Shown: piece after piece, positions 1 to 11,269 of the stretch
Layout of the letters: each line of letters begins with the position of its first letter
Numbering within the stretch: position 1 is the first letter of the stretch
NCBI GenBank assembly: GCA_027924645.1
Contig: BSBN01000829.1
Span: 310,001 to 374,000, forward strand
Source: Cunninghamia lanceolata
Lineage: Eukaryota; Streptophyta; Pinopsida; Cupressales; Cupressaceae
Direction: 5' to 3'
DNA: 64,000 bases
Program-made: the position numbers and the translations under genes
The notes under the pieces: generated by a model
Database searches by the model: none
Seen by the model: only the letters and a program-made list of their open reading frames with translations
What the model was told of the DNA's origin: nothing

Positions 1-1470
1 TATTCTTCATTCTCCTCCACACTGACATATGTTCTTTTGCCCTTTACCTTTGTCCTTTTTCCTTCATTACCGGTAGGTTTTTCTTTGGATTTTTCTACAA
101 CATGAGAAGGTGATGCATTGGAGGTTGAACTAGAACTCCTAGTAGTCCTTGACTTAGAAGAAGATTTTACTAGAACACTTCCCTATTCCCTATCCTGCTT
201 CTCCTTCTCAACTTTCTCTATCCTTTCCCTAAATTGCCTCACATCTTCCTTAGTAAGGCCTAGATTCTCAGGCAACTGCTCAACTTCTTTCCTCACACTC
301 CTTTTGATTTCAGGAGCCTTGAATTCAAGATGTAATTTTCAAGAAATTTCTTCATAAGTTCCAAATCTTTCTTCAGCCGGATCCCTAGGTTGGCTTAATA
401 GATGTTGTGCATATAGTTCCAATACTTGTCCATCCACTTCATACCCCATGGGCATGATCCACACAACTCTAGGCTCCACTATTTCCATTTTGAACTAATC
501 AACAGTGACCATAAAATAGATGGCGTCCTTGTATTTTTCAACCACAGCCCTAGGTATTCTATCCCTAGCATGAATTATACTCTGGAAGTTTTTGAAGAAT
601 CCCTAAAGTGCAATATTTTGTGCATCATAACTACCCAAACAACTCAAATGATTCCTAATTTGGAGTGCTACCGGTTTGTCATTTGACCAATATATATTCT
701 TATTCCCAGGGAGCTCACTCAAGAAATAAAAGAAAACACATAATTAGCATACCATATTTGAATGAGTACTTCTTGTCTTTCTTTATCTTGCTTAGATTCT
801 CCATAAGTTGGTTTAGCAACAGTTCACAGAGATCATAGTCTGTATTTTCTTTTACCATCTGATATACAGTATAGATGGCTATTCCAGACACTAAATTTTC
901 TTTGCTGGAGAAGTATATTTTGTACCCTATCACCATTGATGTGAATCTGACCCCATGATCCTCTATATCATTTATAGTCATGGCTCTCTTATCAAATTTT
1001 GATTCAGTTACCTCTGTGATTTCCTGATTCTTCACAGCCTTCAACTGAGGTAGAGTACTAGTTGAATTCAATCCTATAACTACCCTTATTGCATCTTTTG
1101 TTATCTTAAATGGATGATTCAGCCATAAAAACTCATCATGGATATGACTCAAGACATATCAGACCCACTCATCCTCTACAAATTTTAGAAACTCAACAAA
1201 TTGTATGAACTTCTCGTCTTTCAGGACTTTGTACTCCGGTTTGAGCTCAAAATCATCTTTTAAGTGGTTAAGGAATAGTTCACCAAACCTTGAGTTGCCA
1301 TGCTCCTCTAGAGGCGCATGAATGTAAGCCCTAATGTCCTTTGTGTGAAGAACTCCATATGGAACCACAGAAAATGCTCCCATTAGATCGACTTCAGTGG
1401 ACTTGAAGGGGTGCTTTTTGAACTTTGGCCTAGGTCACTCAGTGATATTCACAACTAGAGGTGTAGCCAT
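1..1470 (-). pseudogene. Second ORF of left-edge LTR element, unknown function, truncated by window edge
   Basis: The frame opens at an ATG at 1470 on the minus strand and runs off the window at base 1. It is broken by TGA at 1437-1435 and 1161-1159 and by a frameshift near 715-735; reading across these gives one coherent protein of about 480 residues. Visible parts are an N-terminal globular region, a middle segment with the motif FLWLNHPFKITKDAIR, an alpha-helical segment near 715-830, and a charged Lys/Glu-rich C-terminus followed by a Ser/Arg-rich stretch (positions 1-250). It lies downstream of the gag-like ORF where pol would be expected, and no protease, RT or integrase motif is visible. 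I do not recognise a named family. The helical block resembles in spacing the accessory ORFs at 36127 and 55926, but only weakly. Confidence 0.5.
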
Positions 1471-1889
1471 TACAAAAGATCACAAGTTCAAAGCTTCGTA
1501 GAAAAATACCTTTTTCTTCATGAAATTAGGGTTAGCTGTCGAATTCACTTTTTGCACTCCAAATCTTTGAAATTTCAGCTCAAGTGCTCTTCTCTTTGTT
1601 CTCTTTGAATGCAAAGTGATTCAAGTGTTTGAATGAATGACTTTTTATCCTCTGCAAAACCTAATTCTCTGTTGTAATAAATGCTTTGCCCTAATTCATT
1701 TGGTTACTATGTTTTTGAATTTAGTCAATCTTTAATTGCTCTGCAATCGATTGCATTAGCTTCTTTTCTTCCAGAATTTGCTTCAATAGATCTGCAATAG
1801 GCTTCTTTATCTTCATTCATCATTCCAAATTTAGGCACCCACTTACTAGCAGGGGGAATTAGATTTTCAATGCAACTCCCCCTAAGCCA

Positions 1890-3113
1890 GAGCTCCTATT
1901 TCAATTCCTAGAGGAATTACCAGCATCAGATTCCGGTGCGGACCCATTGCCATCATTCATTACACTTTTCTTCACCCATGTTTTGTTCATTTCATTTTGA
2001 ATCTCATTCACATCTACTTTTCCCTTGCCTTTTTCTTGTCTCTTCATGTTTTGGTTTCTATTTACTGAACCTTTTCTATTATCATTCTTGCTTCTGCAGA
2101 ATCCTGCAATATGACTAGTTCTGTCGCAATTAAAGTACACAACATTTTTTTCTCATTCACTTGATTTCCTCTTGATCTACATTGATTAGCCATGTGTCCA
2201 AATCTATTGCATGCAAAACATCTGCCATTCAAAGAGTTGACATTTCCTCTATAGTTCATTATCATACTTATGCATTCATTAGATCTATGACCATACTTTT
2301 TACAATTGAAACATTGACCAGAGAAGGATGGACCACTTTGATTTACTCTACTTCTACACTGAGTAGCTCTATGACCAAATTTATTGCAATTAAAACAATT
2401 TCCATTGAAATATGGATACCTTTGAGCATTAGGTTGTTTGACCGGAGGTCTTCTAGGTCTGTTTCTTTGATTCCTTGATTCAGAATTTCTTTGACTAGAT
2501 CTAGAGCTCTCACCTTTCTCATATCCTAGACCATGCTTGTCACCTACCTTCTTCTGACTCTCAAGCAGTACTCAAGTTTAGCTAAGCTTATCTTGAACTT
2601 TTCTTTGTACTCATTTGCAGCTTCTAGGTCATGTTTGAGAATAACAATTTGCTTCTCAAGTTCTTCCTCATTGTCCCTAGTTTCTTTTAGATCAGATTCT
2701 AAGTGGCTAATTATTCTGTCCAATCTGTAGCACTCTTCTATTCTTTCTTTCAGACATTGATTCAGGTTTTCTCCAGTTTTCTTCCTTTCCTCAATTTCCT
2801 TGGTTAGCTTCATTACCCAGATTCCATCTCATGTTTTAGGACAACTTATTTTGCCAGCTTCTCACATTCCTTTGTCTCCTCCTTCAGAGCCTCATCCATA
2901 CCATTGTTTTCATTCTGATTTTCTAACCACTGAAGTAGCTCCTTCCTCTTTTCCATGGATTTGCTTAGTTGTCCTTTTAAAGTCTGAATGAAATCCTCAG
3001 CATCTTTAAGGTTCTCTTGCAGTTCTTTGACTTCTGCTCTAGACCGATCAAGATCTTCTAAAGAAAGTTTAAGTTGTTTATTGATGCCATTAGAATACTT
3101 GAATGAACCCATT
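1890..3113 (-). pseudogene. gag-like protein: coiled coil plus four CCHC zinc knuckles
   Basis: The likely start is the ATG at 3113, a short leader after the primer-binding site at 3178-3167. The first 200 residues (to about 2545) are heptad-like, rich in Leu, Glu and Lys, and predicted coiled coil. Between about 2480 and 2080 there are four CX2CX4HX4C-type knuckles; examples are CFACNRFGHMANQC near 2230-2180 and a diverged one near 2140-2100 in which Ser replaces the usual Gly. After the knuckles comes KTWVKKS, a motif I associate with plant Ty1/copia gag ends. The role would be nucleocapsid/RNA binding in a virus-like particle. The frame is broken by indels near 2160 and 2500-2540. No pol follows in the window, so the element may be non-autonomous. 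Confidence 0.6.
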
Positions 3114-3166
3114 GACACACCTTCCCAGATCTCCCTCAAGCTATTAAGCTTCTTCCAAGGAACCTT

Positions 3167-3178
3167 TCTCTGATACCA
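3167..3178 (-). other. Primer-binding site, tRNA-iMet type
   Basis: The minus strand reads TGGTATCAGAGA directly after the LTR terminus, separated by AT. This is the usual plant iMet-type primer site and fixes the element's orientation as minus. Confidence 0.85.
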
Positions 3179-3180
3179 AT

Positions 3181-4226
3181 TGTTGAAATTAAGGAACACT
3201 AAGAGGGGGTGAATTAGTGTTCTGCAAAACTTATTATTATGTTCCTTTATTAATTTACCACATACATCCAAAAGAAAGAACCATGAACATAAGAATAGAA
3301 ACAACAAGATCATAACACATGAACACCAGGATTTTTATGTGGAAACTCAGTTAAGGGAAAAACCACGGTGGGAGTTAACCCACAAGAATTTATACTCTGT
3401 TAAAAGTATTACAAATGGGGAAGGCACATGCCTTTAGGCACACTGTCTAGAGCTGACTGCTCAAAGGAGGCTCACTGCCTACAAAATTGATTACAAGAGT
3501 TCACAAAAGTAATTGAACTGAAGAATAGCATCTAACAATGCAAAATTACAGTTTCAGTTGTGCTCAATACACTGACTTTACACACTTCATCTCTCTACCC
3601 TGTTTCACTGTTCTGCCATGATCTAGAGATTAGATCTCTTTACTTTGCACCTAATTTTTCAATACTTTGCACCTATCCCTTCATGTTCGCATCTTCATGT
3701 CACAAAATGTTCAAATCCATTGATCATGTATATCAGCCTTTAGAAAACTTAGAGACTTTTTTAGGATCACTATTCTGTCGGTTGAATCCATGCACAAACA
3801 TCAATGCAAACTAAGACCTGTATATTCAAATCACCACACATATCAGCCAATACCACTGGATCTCCCAAATTACTCAATCAACAACTTTTCCTAATCCGCA
3901 CAAGGATCAAACACCAAGTCAGCTTGTTCTTCACTGGACTAAACTGTCTAACTAGAACCCGATACTCAGATGCTTATAAATTTCAATCCCTTCATCACCA
4001 GAGGCTAAAATCTTAGATTTAGGTAACCCTGACATCCCTTACATTCCCTCATATCCATAGCTCAACATGATTACCTGTGGAGAAATGCGGACCAAAATGT
4101 TAAATCCTGTCATATGCTATGTTCCTATCTATCTAGACTTAGATAAATCTACAGTTTGACTTCCAATATGATCCATTGATACAATGTGAATGTGTAAGAT
4201 AGATTTAGTTGCCATCAATGACAACA
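3181..4226 (-). repeat. 5' LTR of left-edge element
   Basis: On the plus strand the LTR begins TGTTGAAATT at 3181, next to the PBS, and most likely ends ...CAATGACAACA at 4226. That gives TG...CA termini on the minus strand (TGTTGTCATTG...TTTCAACA) and a length of about 1046 bp. It contains the string GAGGGGGTGAATTAG and the block around 3330-3420 with GGGAAAAACCACGGTG; both recur in the fragment at 53775. The inner boundary is firm. The outer boundary is inferred from the TG dinucleotide, because the partner LTR lies outside the window. Confidence 0.65.
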
Positions 4227-5414
4227 CCTGACATGCCTAGCAATGTCTCTTGCCAACACGGATCTCGCTGTTAAGTCTAGGAGGCTCAAGAAACGAAAAA
4301 TGACATAAAATTTGACAATTTTTGACATAGAAAAAATTTGAATTTTTTTTTAATTTAGTCCCCTCTATAGGGCCATACCATATGGATCCGTACATGCCTT
4401 AGTGTAGGGGTCCATTATCACATTACTCAGTTTTTTATTTTCTATGATAGCCAATGCTCTGCGAGTGTGTAGGTTAAAATTTCATTTGTTGTAGGCTTGA
4501 ATCCTTATATTGTAGGGCTAATATTTTCGCTATTGTAATTGCAAATCAGCTTGGCCACCATTTGAAACCCTATGCTTCATAGCCTATCTCCCAATTGCCA
4601 CCAATTTAGGTCCTACTACTGCCTGTGGTTCCGACCTACACCCTAGGTCGCCTCCTCACATGCCCAAGAAATGAAGTCAACATCTCTTGTGGCCCGATCT
4701 CGACCTTTCATCCACCGTTGTTGCGACCTAAGATCACCACCTAACATTTCTATGACCACCACCAATTGAAACATCCCATCCACCATTTCTCCACTTGACC
4801 TCTGCTTGATTGCCACCACCCATCCTCGGCCTAGTTGAAACCTCTGGTTCGTGTGTCACCATCCACCAACTTCCAAAGATCGCTGCCTGCATCACCGTAG
4901 CCCCTCTCATTCTCCTTAGGGATTTAAGCTAGCCCCTTTGCCAACAATAGCAGGGCTTTAAGCCCCCCCTGGTGACCATTGGGTCTTATAATAAATCATA
5001 GGGCTTTAAGCCCCTAAGTCAAAGGGCCCGGTCACTTCACTGACCATGGGGTGGGTGACCTAGCCCCTTAATTTTCTTTTTATTTTTTATTTTTTTTGTT
5101 CATACACAACCCTGGGTCATATGGATGACTAGGGGCGCCACTGACATTAACTGTCAGTTTGAATGCCAGGACTCTAACCATTCTATTTGACCAGAAGTGC
5201 CAAACCACAAATGCTTAGTGTTAACAGTTAGAGCTTGCCTTGCCTCCTACATGCCATAAGGGAGCAGATTTTTTCTTTTTATCATAACTTTCACATGTGA
5301 AGGCCAAATGGTGCAAATGAGGACTCATCGGAAAGATGATAGAACAAACTACATAGTGGTGTAGAAATTATCAGGTGACTATATCATTTCCAGCCTTTTT
5401 TCTTGGTCAAAGTC
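4227..5414. other. Unassigned intergenic/repeat-like DNA
   Basis: No coding motif was recognised. The stretch holds a T-rich tract (about 4335-4360 and 5070-5100) and two short copies of GGGCTTTAAGCCCC-like palindromic text (about 4952-4966 and 5001-5013). It ends abruptly where homology to the chromovirus gag/protease begins. Confidence 0.4.
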
Positions 5415-6753
5415 AAACTTCAACTTAGTCACCATTTCCTCTGAAACTAGGTTATCTGTACTACCACTATCAATCACAACTTTACAACACTTACCTCCTA
5501 ATTTGCATCTAGTTCTGAACAAACTCTTCCTCTATGGTGGTTCCTCATTTTCCTATGTTTGAAATAGTGCTCTCATCATCACCAATGATTCTCCTTTCTC
5601 AAGTTTGCCAACTAAACTCAGTGATTCAATAGGTTCTTCTTTAACATGGGTTGCTCTTCCACTGTTCTCTGTCCTCTTACTTGTACTACCCTGATTACAT
5701 TCAAATGCTATATGTCCTTTACCTCCACACTTGAAACAAGTACCTCTGAATGTTCTTTTATCCGATCCTCTTCCTTCTCTCTTGTATCCCTCATTCTGGT
5801 ATGTACTAGGGTTTCTTCTCTGGTAAAAATTTTTGTCATCTCTCCGGTAAGCATTGTTATCTCTATCATCCTTCTTCAATGGGCTGTTAAACTTGTTCTG
5901 CTCCACAAAGGATCTATCATACCTAGAAAATGTTCTTCCTTTCTAAAATTTACCTCCTCTGCCTCTCTGTATCTGATCATGCCTCTTATTCATCTTCTCT
6001 TCAACCTTCAGGGTAAATTGATATGCTTCTTCCAAAGATGTCATCCTTACCAAGATTAATTCTTCTTGAATGTTCAATCTCAGTCCATTGATGTATCTAG
6101 ATACTTTCTCTTTGTTTGCTTCACTATGTCCAGTCGTTATGATCATTTTATGAAATTCTTCAATGTACTCCTTCACAGATTTCTCCCTTTGTCGTAGGTT
6201 TTGCAATCTTTTCAATAGTTCCAAATCATAGTCAACAGGTATAAACTAATTCTTCAACTTTTTCACCATCCTATCCCATTTTGTAATCTTTTCTTTCCCT
6301 TTCTGTTCTTTTCTAACTAAACTTCTTTCCACCATATAGCAACATGTCCTTTCAATTTTGTCTTTGCAAATTTCACCTTCTTCAGATCTTCAATTTCCTC
6401 ATATTCAAAGTATTCTTCCATGTCATTTACTAGTCAATCAATTCTTTAGGATTCAAATTACCAATATAGTTCAGCACATCAACTCTAGGTCTCTTTCCAA
6501 TCTTTGAAATAGCTCACAACACCTTTATCTGATCTGATTCTTCTTCTTCATCACCTCCTAGGGTTTTGCCAGTTTGTTTGGCAGATTGAAATTCATCTTC
6601 ATCATCACTTTCAACATTAGGTCTAGGTGTCAATCCTCTTTGCCTATATTCTTCGACAGCATCCAAATGGATTCACATTGTTCTCATCAATTCCATCATT
6701 TCATCCATTCTATTAGCCATTGTACCAATAGGAGGAACTCTTCATGGTGGCAT
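5415..6753 (-). pseudogene. gag: Chromovirus gag-protease fragment (second tandem copy, truncated)
   Basis: The frame starts at ATG 6753 on the minus strand, at the same place relative to its PBS as the complete copy (ATG 12330). It shows the retrotransposon gag core (6660-5943), the CCHC knuckle CFKCGGKGHIAFEC near 5755-5715, and the start of the aspartic protease with DSGS near 5490-5470. Homology with 10990-12330 runs throughout and then stops abruptly at about 5415, inside the protease. RT and integrase are absent on this side. Several stops and indels interrupt it. It lies on the gag side of the shared LTR at 6945-7725, so it is a neighbouring element joined through that LTR, not a 3' part of the complete copy. 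Confidence 0.8.
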
Positions 6754-6928
6754 CTTCCTAGGATCAAGTGTAAACTACCTCAAATTCAGCAATCGAGATA
6801 CAAGCAACAACTGCCTCTCAATCAGCGATCGGTTGCACACAAGTAACCTACCTTGGATCGAGGATCTACTTACAACAAGATCTTACAGAATCCCCTTCAC
6901 CAATTCACTCCAAAGAATCAAACTTTCA

Positions 6929-6939
6929 CTCTAATACCA
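6929..6939 (-). other. Primer-binding site of second chromovirus copy (one mismatch)
   Basis: The plus strand reads CTCTAATACCA, i.e. minus TGGTATTAGAG. This is the iMet-type PBS with one change from TGGTATCAGAG, separated from the LTR by CCAAG as in the other copy. Confidence 0.8.
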
Positions 6940-6944
6940 CTTGG

Positions 6945-7725
6945 TGTAGTCACGGTAGGAGGGTTCATAGAATGAACTGTCTGGACTGTGCAACAAGAGT
7001 AAACACAATGGAAACAACTCAAGGAAATGGAACAAATCCAAATTTAGTCATTTAGTATATCATAGAATTCAAATGGAGATTGGCTGGCAACATGCAGGCT
7101 TACAATTAGGGCTCACAGGCCTAATTACATACATGTGCAAGATAAGGCTTTGAAGCTCCCTTCAGACAAAAGCTAAACTAAGAATTATGAATCAATTGCT
7201 AACTGCTTTCCTACGGATCTATTACATCAATATATATCATCTTCAAACTAATAGATTCCTCCATGTCAGCCAAGGAAGATCACAAATTCCAAAGAAGAGG
7301 TGTAATGTGTGAACACAAATAGGTTAGACCTAAATTCATAGACACTTTCGGTAAATGAATGGAATGAAGTGTGGATCTCCAAGAAAGGTTTGCCATGAAC
7401 AAAATATCATTGAATGATGTGTCATTAGGCTAGTTGCCAGTGAATATCAGGATGCTCTTCTCTAAGAAGCAGTCAACTTCTGATAGCGATATCTTTCCGG
7501 TAAATAATCCAAATGCTCTGAATTCTTGATATGATGTAAATGAATGAATGTATATGCTAAGCCCAAATTCATAAGATGTGAAATGCCAGTACTGGACCAC
7601 AAGCTAAAACTGCTTCTGACTAAACTAGGAAATGAAAAGAAAGAAACTGAACTGCAAACAAACTGGAATGCAAATGTTTTTGGTTGATGCAAGATTGTTC
7701 TTGAACCAGGGATGCTCTTGCATCA
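6945..7725 (-). repeat. Chromovirus LTR, inner/shared copy
   Basis: The plus strand runs TGTAGTCACGG...TTGCATCA, giving TG...CA ends on both strands. It is 781 bp and homologous over its length to the LTR at 12522-13357, except for a deletion of about 50 bp near 7430 matching 13012-13065. A TATA-like CAATATATATCATC lies at about 7220 (read from the minus strand). It is both the 3' LTR of the complete copy (pol ends at about 7735) and the 5' LTR of the truncated copy (PBS at 6939). Confidence 0.85.
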
Positions 7726-7734
7726 GACATCTGG

Positions 7735-7915
7735 GGTTATTGAAAAAGTGAGTCCCTCACTTTGTTGGGGCCAAGGGAGATCCAAGACGGTCCACCTCAA
7801 CCTGAGAAATCCATGATGAATCTTCTTCCGGTCTGCATTTCCACTTCACAAGGTATTCTTTGTATTGTCTTCCTCTGGTGCTGCATCCAACTCTACTGTC
7901 CAAAATGTCCTCAAT
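7735..7915 (-). pseudogene. Chromodomain at the integrase C-terminus
   Basis: Immediately after a TAG at the end of the integrase frame (7916) the same frame stays open and encodes a chromodomain: IEDILDSRV, then YKEYLVKWK, then EEDSSWIS. These are the hallmark strands and aromatic positions of plant chromovirus chromodomains, which direct integration to particular chromatin. The TAG stands where Gln would be expected. This domain identifies the element as a chromovirus; I cannot choose securely among CRM, Galadriel, Tekay and Reina. Confidence 0.8.
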
Positions 7916-9318
7916 CTATTCCAGTGCTTGTTGTGGTAATTGCTTTTTCAAGTCGTCTGCCATACTGTCACTAAACTTTACTTCACGATACTGATAAAGA
8001 TCTGCAATGTTGAAAATAGGTGATACACCCAATGTCTCTAGTAGCTCTACTTCATATACATTTCCTGAATCAAATTTCCTGAGTATCCTACAAGGTCCAA
8101 AATTTGTCATTTGTAACTTGTTATAAGTCCCAACTAGAAATCTTTCTTTTCTCAAGTACACCAATACTTCATCTCCCACTTCAAATTCCTTGTCTTCTCT
8201 TCTCATCAGCCTTCTCTTTGTACTTACTGTTCATATCCTCCAAATGCTTCTTCACTTGATTATGCACTGTCTTCATATGATCTACAAATTCTTCTACTTC
8301 TGCACTTCTCTTTTCCTCTGTACTGATGTCTCTCAATTCTGTAATTCCTCTAGGATTCACTCTGGTAACAATCTCAAAAGGTGTTCTTCTGATACTTCTA
8401 TTTACTGAATTATTGTATGCAAACTCTGCTTGTGAAAGAATCAAATCCCAACTTCCAGTTTTCTATCCAACCAAACATCTCAACAAGTTTCCCAAACTCC
8501 TATTCACTACCTCTGTCTGTCCATCTATCTATGGATGAAAAGTAGAACTAAACTTCAATTTTCTCTTCATCTTCTTCCAAAGTGTTTTCCAAAAGTATCC
8601 AACAAACTTTGTATCTCTGTTTGAAACTATACTCTTAGGTAATCCATGCAATCTCACAATCTCCTTGAAAAATAGGTTAGCTACATGCACTGCATCAGTT
8701 GTCTTCTTACAAGGTATGAAATGAGCCATCTTTGAAAATCTGTCAACCATTACAAATATTGAATCATGTCCTCTCTGTGTCTTAGGTAATCCCATTACAA
8801 AATCCATGCTTATGTCTTCCTAAGGTCTCTCTGGTACTGTCAAAGGTTTATACAAGCCAGTGTTCTGACGACTCCCTTTTGCAACTTGACAAACTTTACA
8901 ACTCTGCACAAATCTCTAAACATCCTTATGTATCTAAGGCAAAAAGTAGTTCTCACTCACCAAAGCCACTGTCTTATCAATGCCAAAGTGTCCTACCAAT
9001 CCACCACTATGTTTCTCCTTGATCAAATTGTCCCTCATTAAACTTCTAGGTATGCACAACTGACTTTCTTTGAACAAGATATCTTCTTGAATGAAATAAT
9101 CCAACCACTTACTCCTATCTATCACAACAGGTTCCTTGCATGCTTTTGAGGGTTCTACAAAATCAGTGTCTCCCTCATACATGTTCTTCAATTCATCAAA
9201 ACCCAACACTTCAACTCTCATCTCTATCAACAATTTCCTTCTTCTACTCAATGCATCAACAACTTTGTTTTTGATTTACCACTCCTATGCTTCAACACAA
9301 AATTATAACTCTACATGA
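7916..9318 (-). pseudogene. pol: Chromovirus integrase
   Basis: Reading minus, the zinc-binding HHCC region covers 9020-8870 (HFGIDKT, then FVQSCKVCQ). The catalytic core runs from about 8807, with the first Asp in MDFVMGLPK, the second in SNRDTKF near 8615, and the Glu in DGQTEVVNR near 8505. The C-terminal domain (8206-7916) has the GDEVLVYLRKE motif. All three catalytic acidic residues are still readable, but frameshifts near 8810 and 8190 and TAG stops near 8935, 8918, 8525 and 8460 make it inactive. Integrase joins the cDNA to host DNA; the chromodomain follows directly. Confidence 0.85.
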
Positions 9319-9370
9319 ACTCTATCCATCTCATATGTCTCTGATTCAACTTACCTTGACTGTTCAACTA

Positions 9371-9634
9371 CTACAAATCTTGATGATTTGTATACAACAC
9401 AAACTCCTTAGGCAATAAGTAATGTCTCCACTTCTTCAAGGCTTGAATTATGGCATAGAACTCTTGATCATAAACTAAATATCTTCTCCTTGCATCATTC
9501 GACTTCTCACTGAAATATGCTATAGGTCTACCTTCTTGACTTAATACTGCTCCAATTGCACTTCCATTTGCATCACAATCAACTTGAAATACCTTATTGA
9601 AATCTAGTAAAGCCAAAACAGGTTGCTCTGTCAC
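9371..9634 (-). pseudogene. pol: Chromovirus Ty3-type RNase H
   Basis: This open segment shows [16 protein letters not shown] (catalytic Asp), the conserved IAYFSEK, and [19 protein letters not shown]. It ends in YTNHQDL, where YTDHQSL is usual, so the Asp of that motif has become Asn. It degrades the RNA of the RNA-DNA hybrid during reverse transcription and sits between RT and integrase in the standard chromovirus order. Confidence 0.85.
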
Positions 9635-9695
9635 TTTCTACTTCAACAACTCAAAACTTTTGTCTGCTCTTGATGTCCACTTGAAATCTTTTCTA

Positions 9696-10389
9696 TCACC
9701 TCTCATTGTCTTTATCATAGGTACATACTGAACTAAAATTTCTAATGAACTTCCAGTAGAAACTAGCCAATCCATGAAATGATCTAACTTCTCCAATGCT
9801 CTCCAGTGTAGGCCATTCAACAATTGCTCTTACTTTCTCAGGGTCCATCTTCAGTCCTTCCGCAGAAATCACAAATCCCAAATATACCAACTCTTCCTTC
9901 ATGAAACTACACTTCTTGATGTTTATCAGCAATTTCTCTTCTCTCAGTCTTTGCAAAACTTGTCTAATATGCAACAGGTGTTCTTCTTTTCTCTTACTAA
10001 AAATTAGAATATCATCCAAGTACACAATCACAAACTTACCCAAGAATTTCTTCAAGTCTTCATTCATCAATCTCACGAAAGTATTCGGTGCATCACTAAC
10101 CACTCATACAATCCTTCATTTGTCTTAAAGGTAGTCTTCCATTCATCACTTCTCTGATTCTGATCTGATGGTATCTACTCTTCGAATCTATCTTTGTGAA
10201 ATATCTTGCTCCACTCAAACAATCCATGATATCATCCATCCTAGGTAAACGAAATCTATACTTAACTGTGATCTTGTTTATTTCTCTGGAATAAGTACAC
10301 ATTCTCGATTCTCTATCCTTCTTCGATGAAAGCACTATAGGTACTGCACAAGGACTCAAATTTTCTCTAATTAATCCTTTCCTCAACAA
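9696..10389 (-). pseudogene. pol: Chromovirus reverse transcriptase
   Basis: Palm and fingers motifs run 10389 to 9700: LIRENLSPCAVPIVL, RMDDIMDCLSGARYFTKID, YHQIRIRE, then the active-site YLDD encoded at 10022-10011, then YLGFVIS. Part of the block between YHQIRIRE and the MNEDLKKF segment is deleted or shifted near 10100-10140, which removes the usual MPFGL motif and changes frame. It converts genomic RNA to cDNA in the particle. A TAG at about 10398-10396 upstream replaces an expected Gln. Confidence 0.9.
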
Positions 10390-10398
10390 CTCTTGTAT

Positions 10399-11160
10399 CT
10401 ATCTATTTAATTCTTCATTATCTATCAGTGTCATTCTATGTGCTAGTTTGTTAGGAAAACTTGCTCCCAATATAAGATCCATGTGATGACTGATACTCCT
10501 TATAGGTGGTAATCCTTCAGGTACATTATCTAATATGATGTCTTCATACTCTGTCAGCAACTCCTTTATCTCCTCTGGTTGTGATTCTTCAGTTTCTTTC
10601 TTCAATGTTTCTGGCTTCTTAGGAATCAAGGCATAACACATATTCTCATGTCTCAAACCATCTAGAAATTTTCTTCCATCTACCAAATAGATTCTAGCAT
10701 TTCCACATACTTCACCCTTAGGATCATCTTCTAAAGGAATAAAAGTAGTTCTCTTTCCATTTGCTGTTATAGTATATGTATTCTTTCTCCCATCATGTAT
10801 AGCTTTCCTATCATACTGCCAAGGTCTACCCAACAAGATATGACAAACATCCATAGACATAATATCACACAAGACTTCATCATGATAAGATCCAATATGA
10901 AATTTCACCAAACATTCTTCACTCACTAGTACCTTATGATCATCTTGAATCCATGCCATCTGATAAGGCTTAGGGTGTTTCAATCTTTCCAACTTCAACT
11001 TAGTCACCATCTCCTCTGAAACTAGGTTATCTAAACTACCACTATCAATCACAACTTTACAACACTTACCTCCTGATTTGCATCTAGTTCTAAACAAACT
11101 CTTCCTCTGCAGTGGTTCCTCATTTGCCTCTTTTTGAAATAGTGCTCTCCTCATCACCAA
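10399..11160 (-). pseudogene. pol: Chromovirus aspartic protease and linker to RT
   Basis: The segment carries CKVVIDSGSLDNLVSEEM (active site DSGS near 11060-11040), followed by the LLGRPWQYD motif of retropepsins near 10825. It then has a Glu-rich linker and the pre-RT motif GLPPIRSISHHMDLI near 10510-10470. The protease would cut the gag-pol precursor. The frame is the same as gag upstream (12330), consistent with a single gag-pol ORF, and the open stretch of 253 codons is the longest surviving piece of this element. Confidence 0.85.
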
Positions 11161-11269
11161 TGATTCTTCTTTCTCATTTTTGCCAATTAAACTTGATGAT
11201 TCAACAAGTTCTTCTTCAACATGGGTTGCTCTTCCACTGTTCTCTGTCCTCTTACTTGTACTACCCTGA

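Noticed and set aside
4952..5013. GGGCTTTAAGCCCC palindromes as a terminator or protein-binding site
   Set aside because: Only two short imperfect copies in unassigned DNA, with no gene context.
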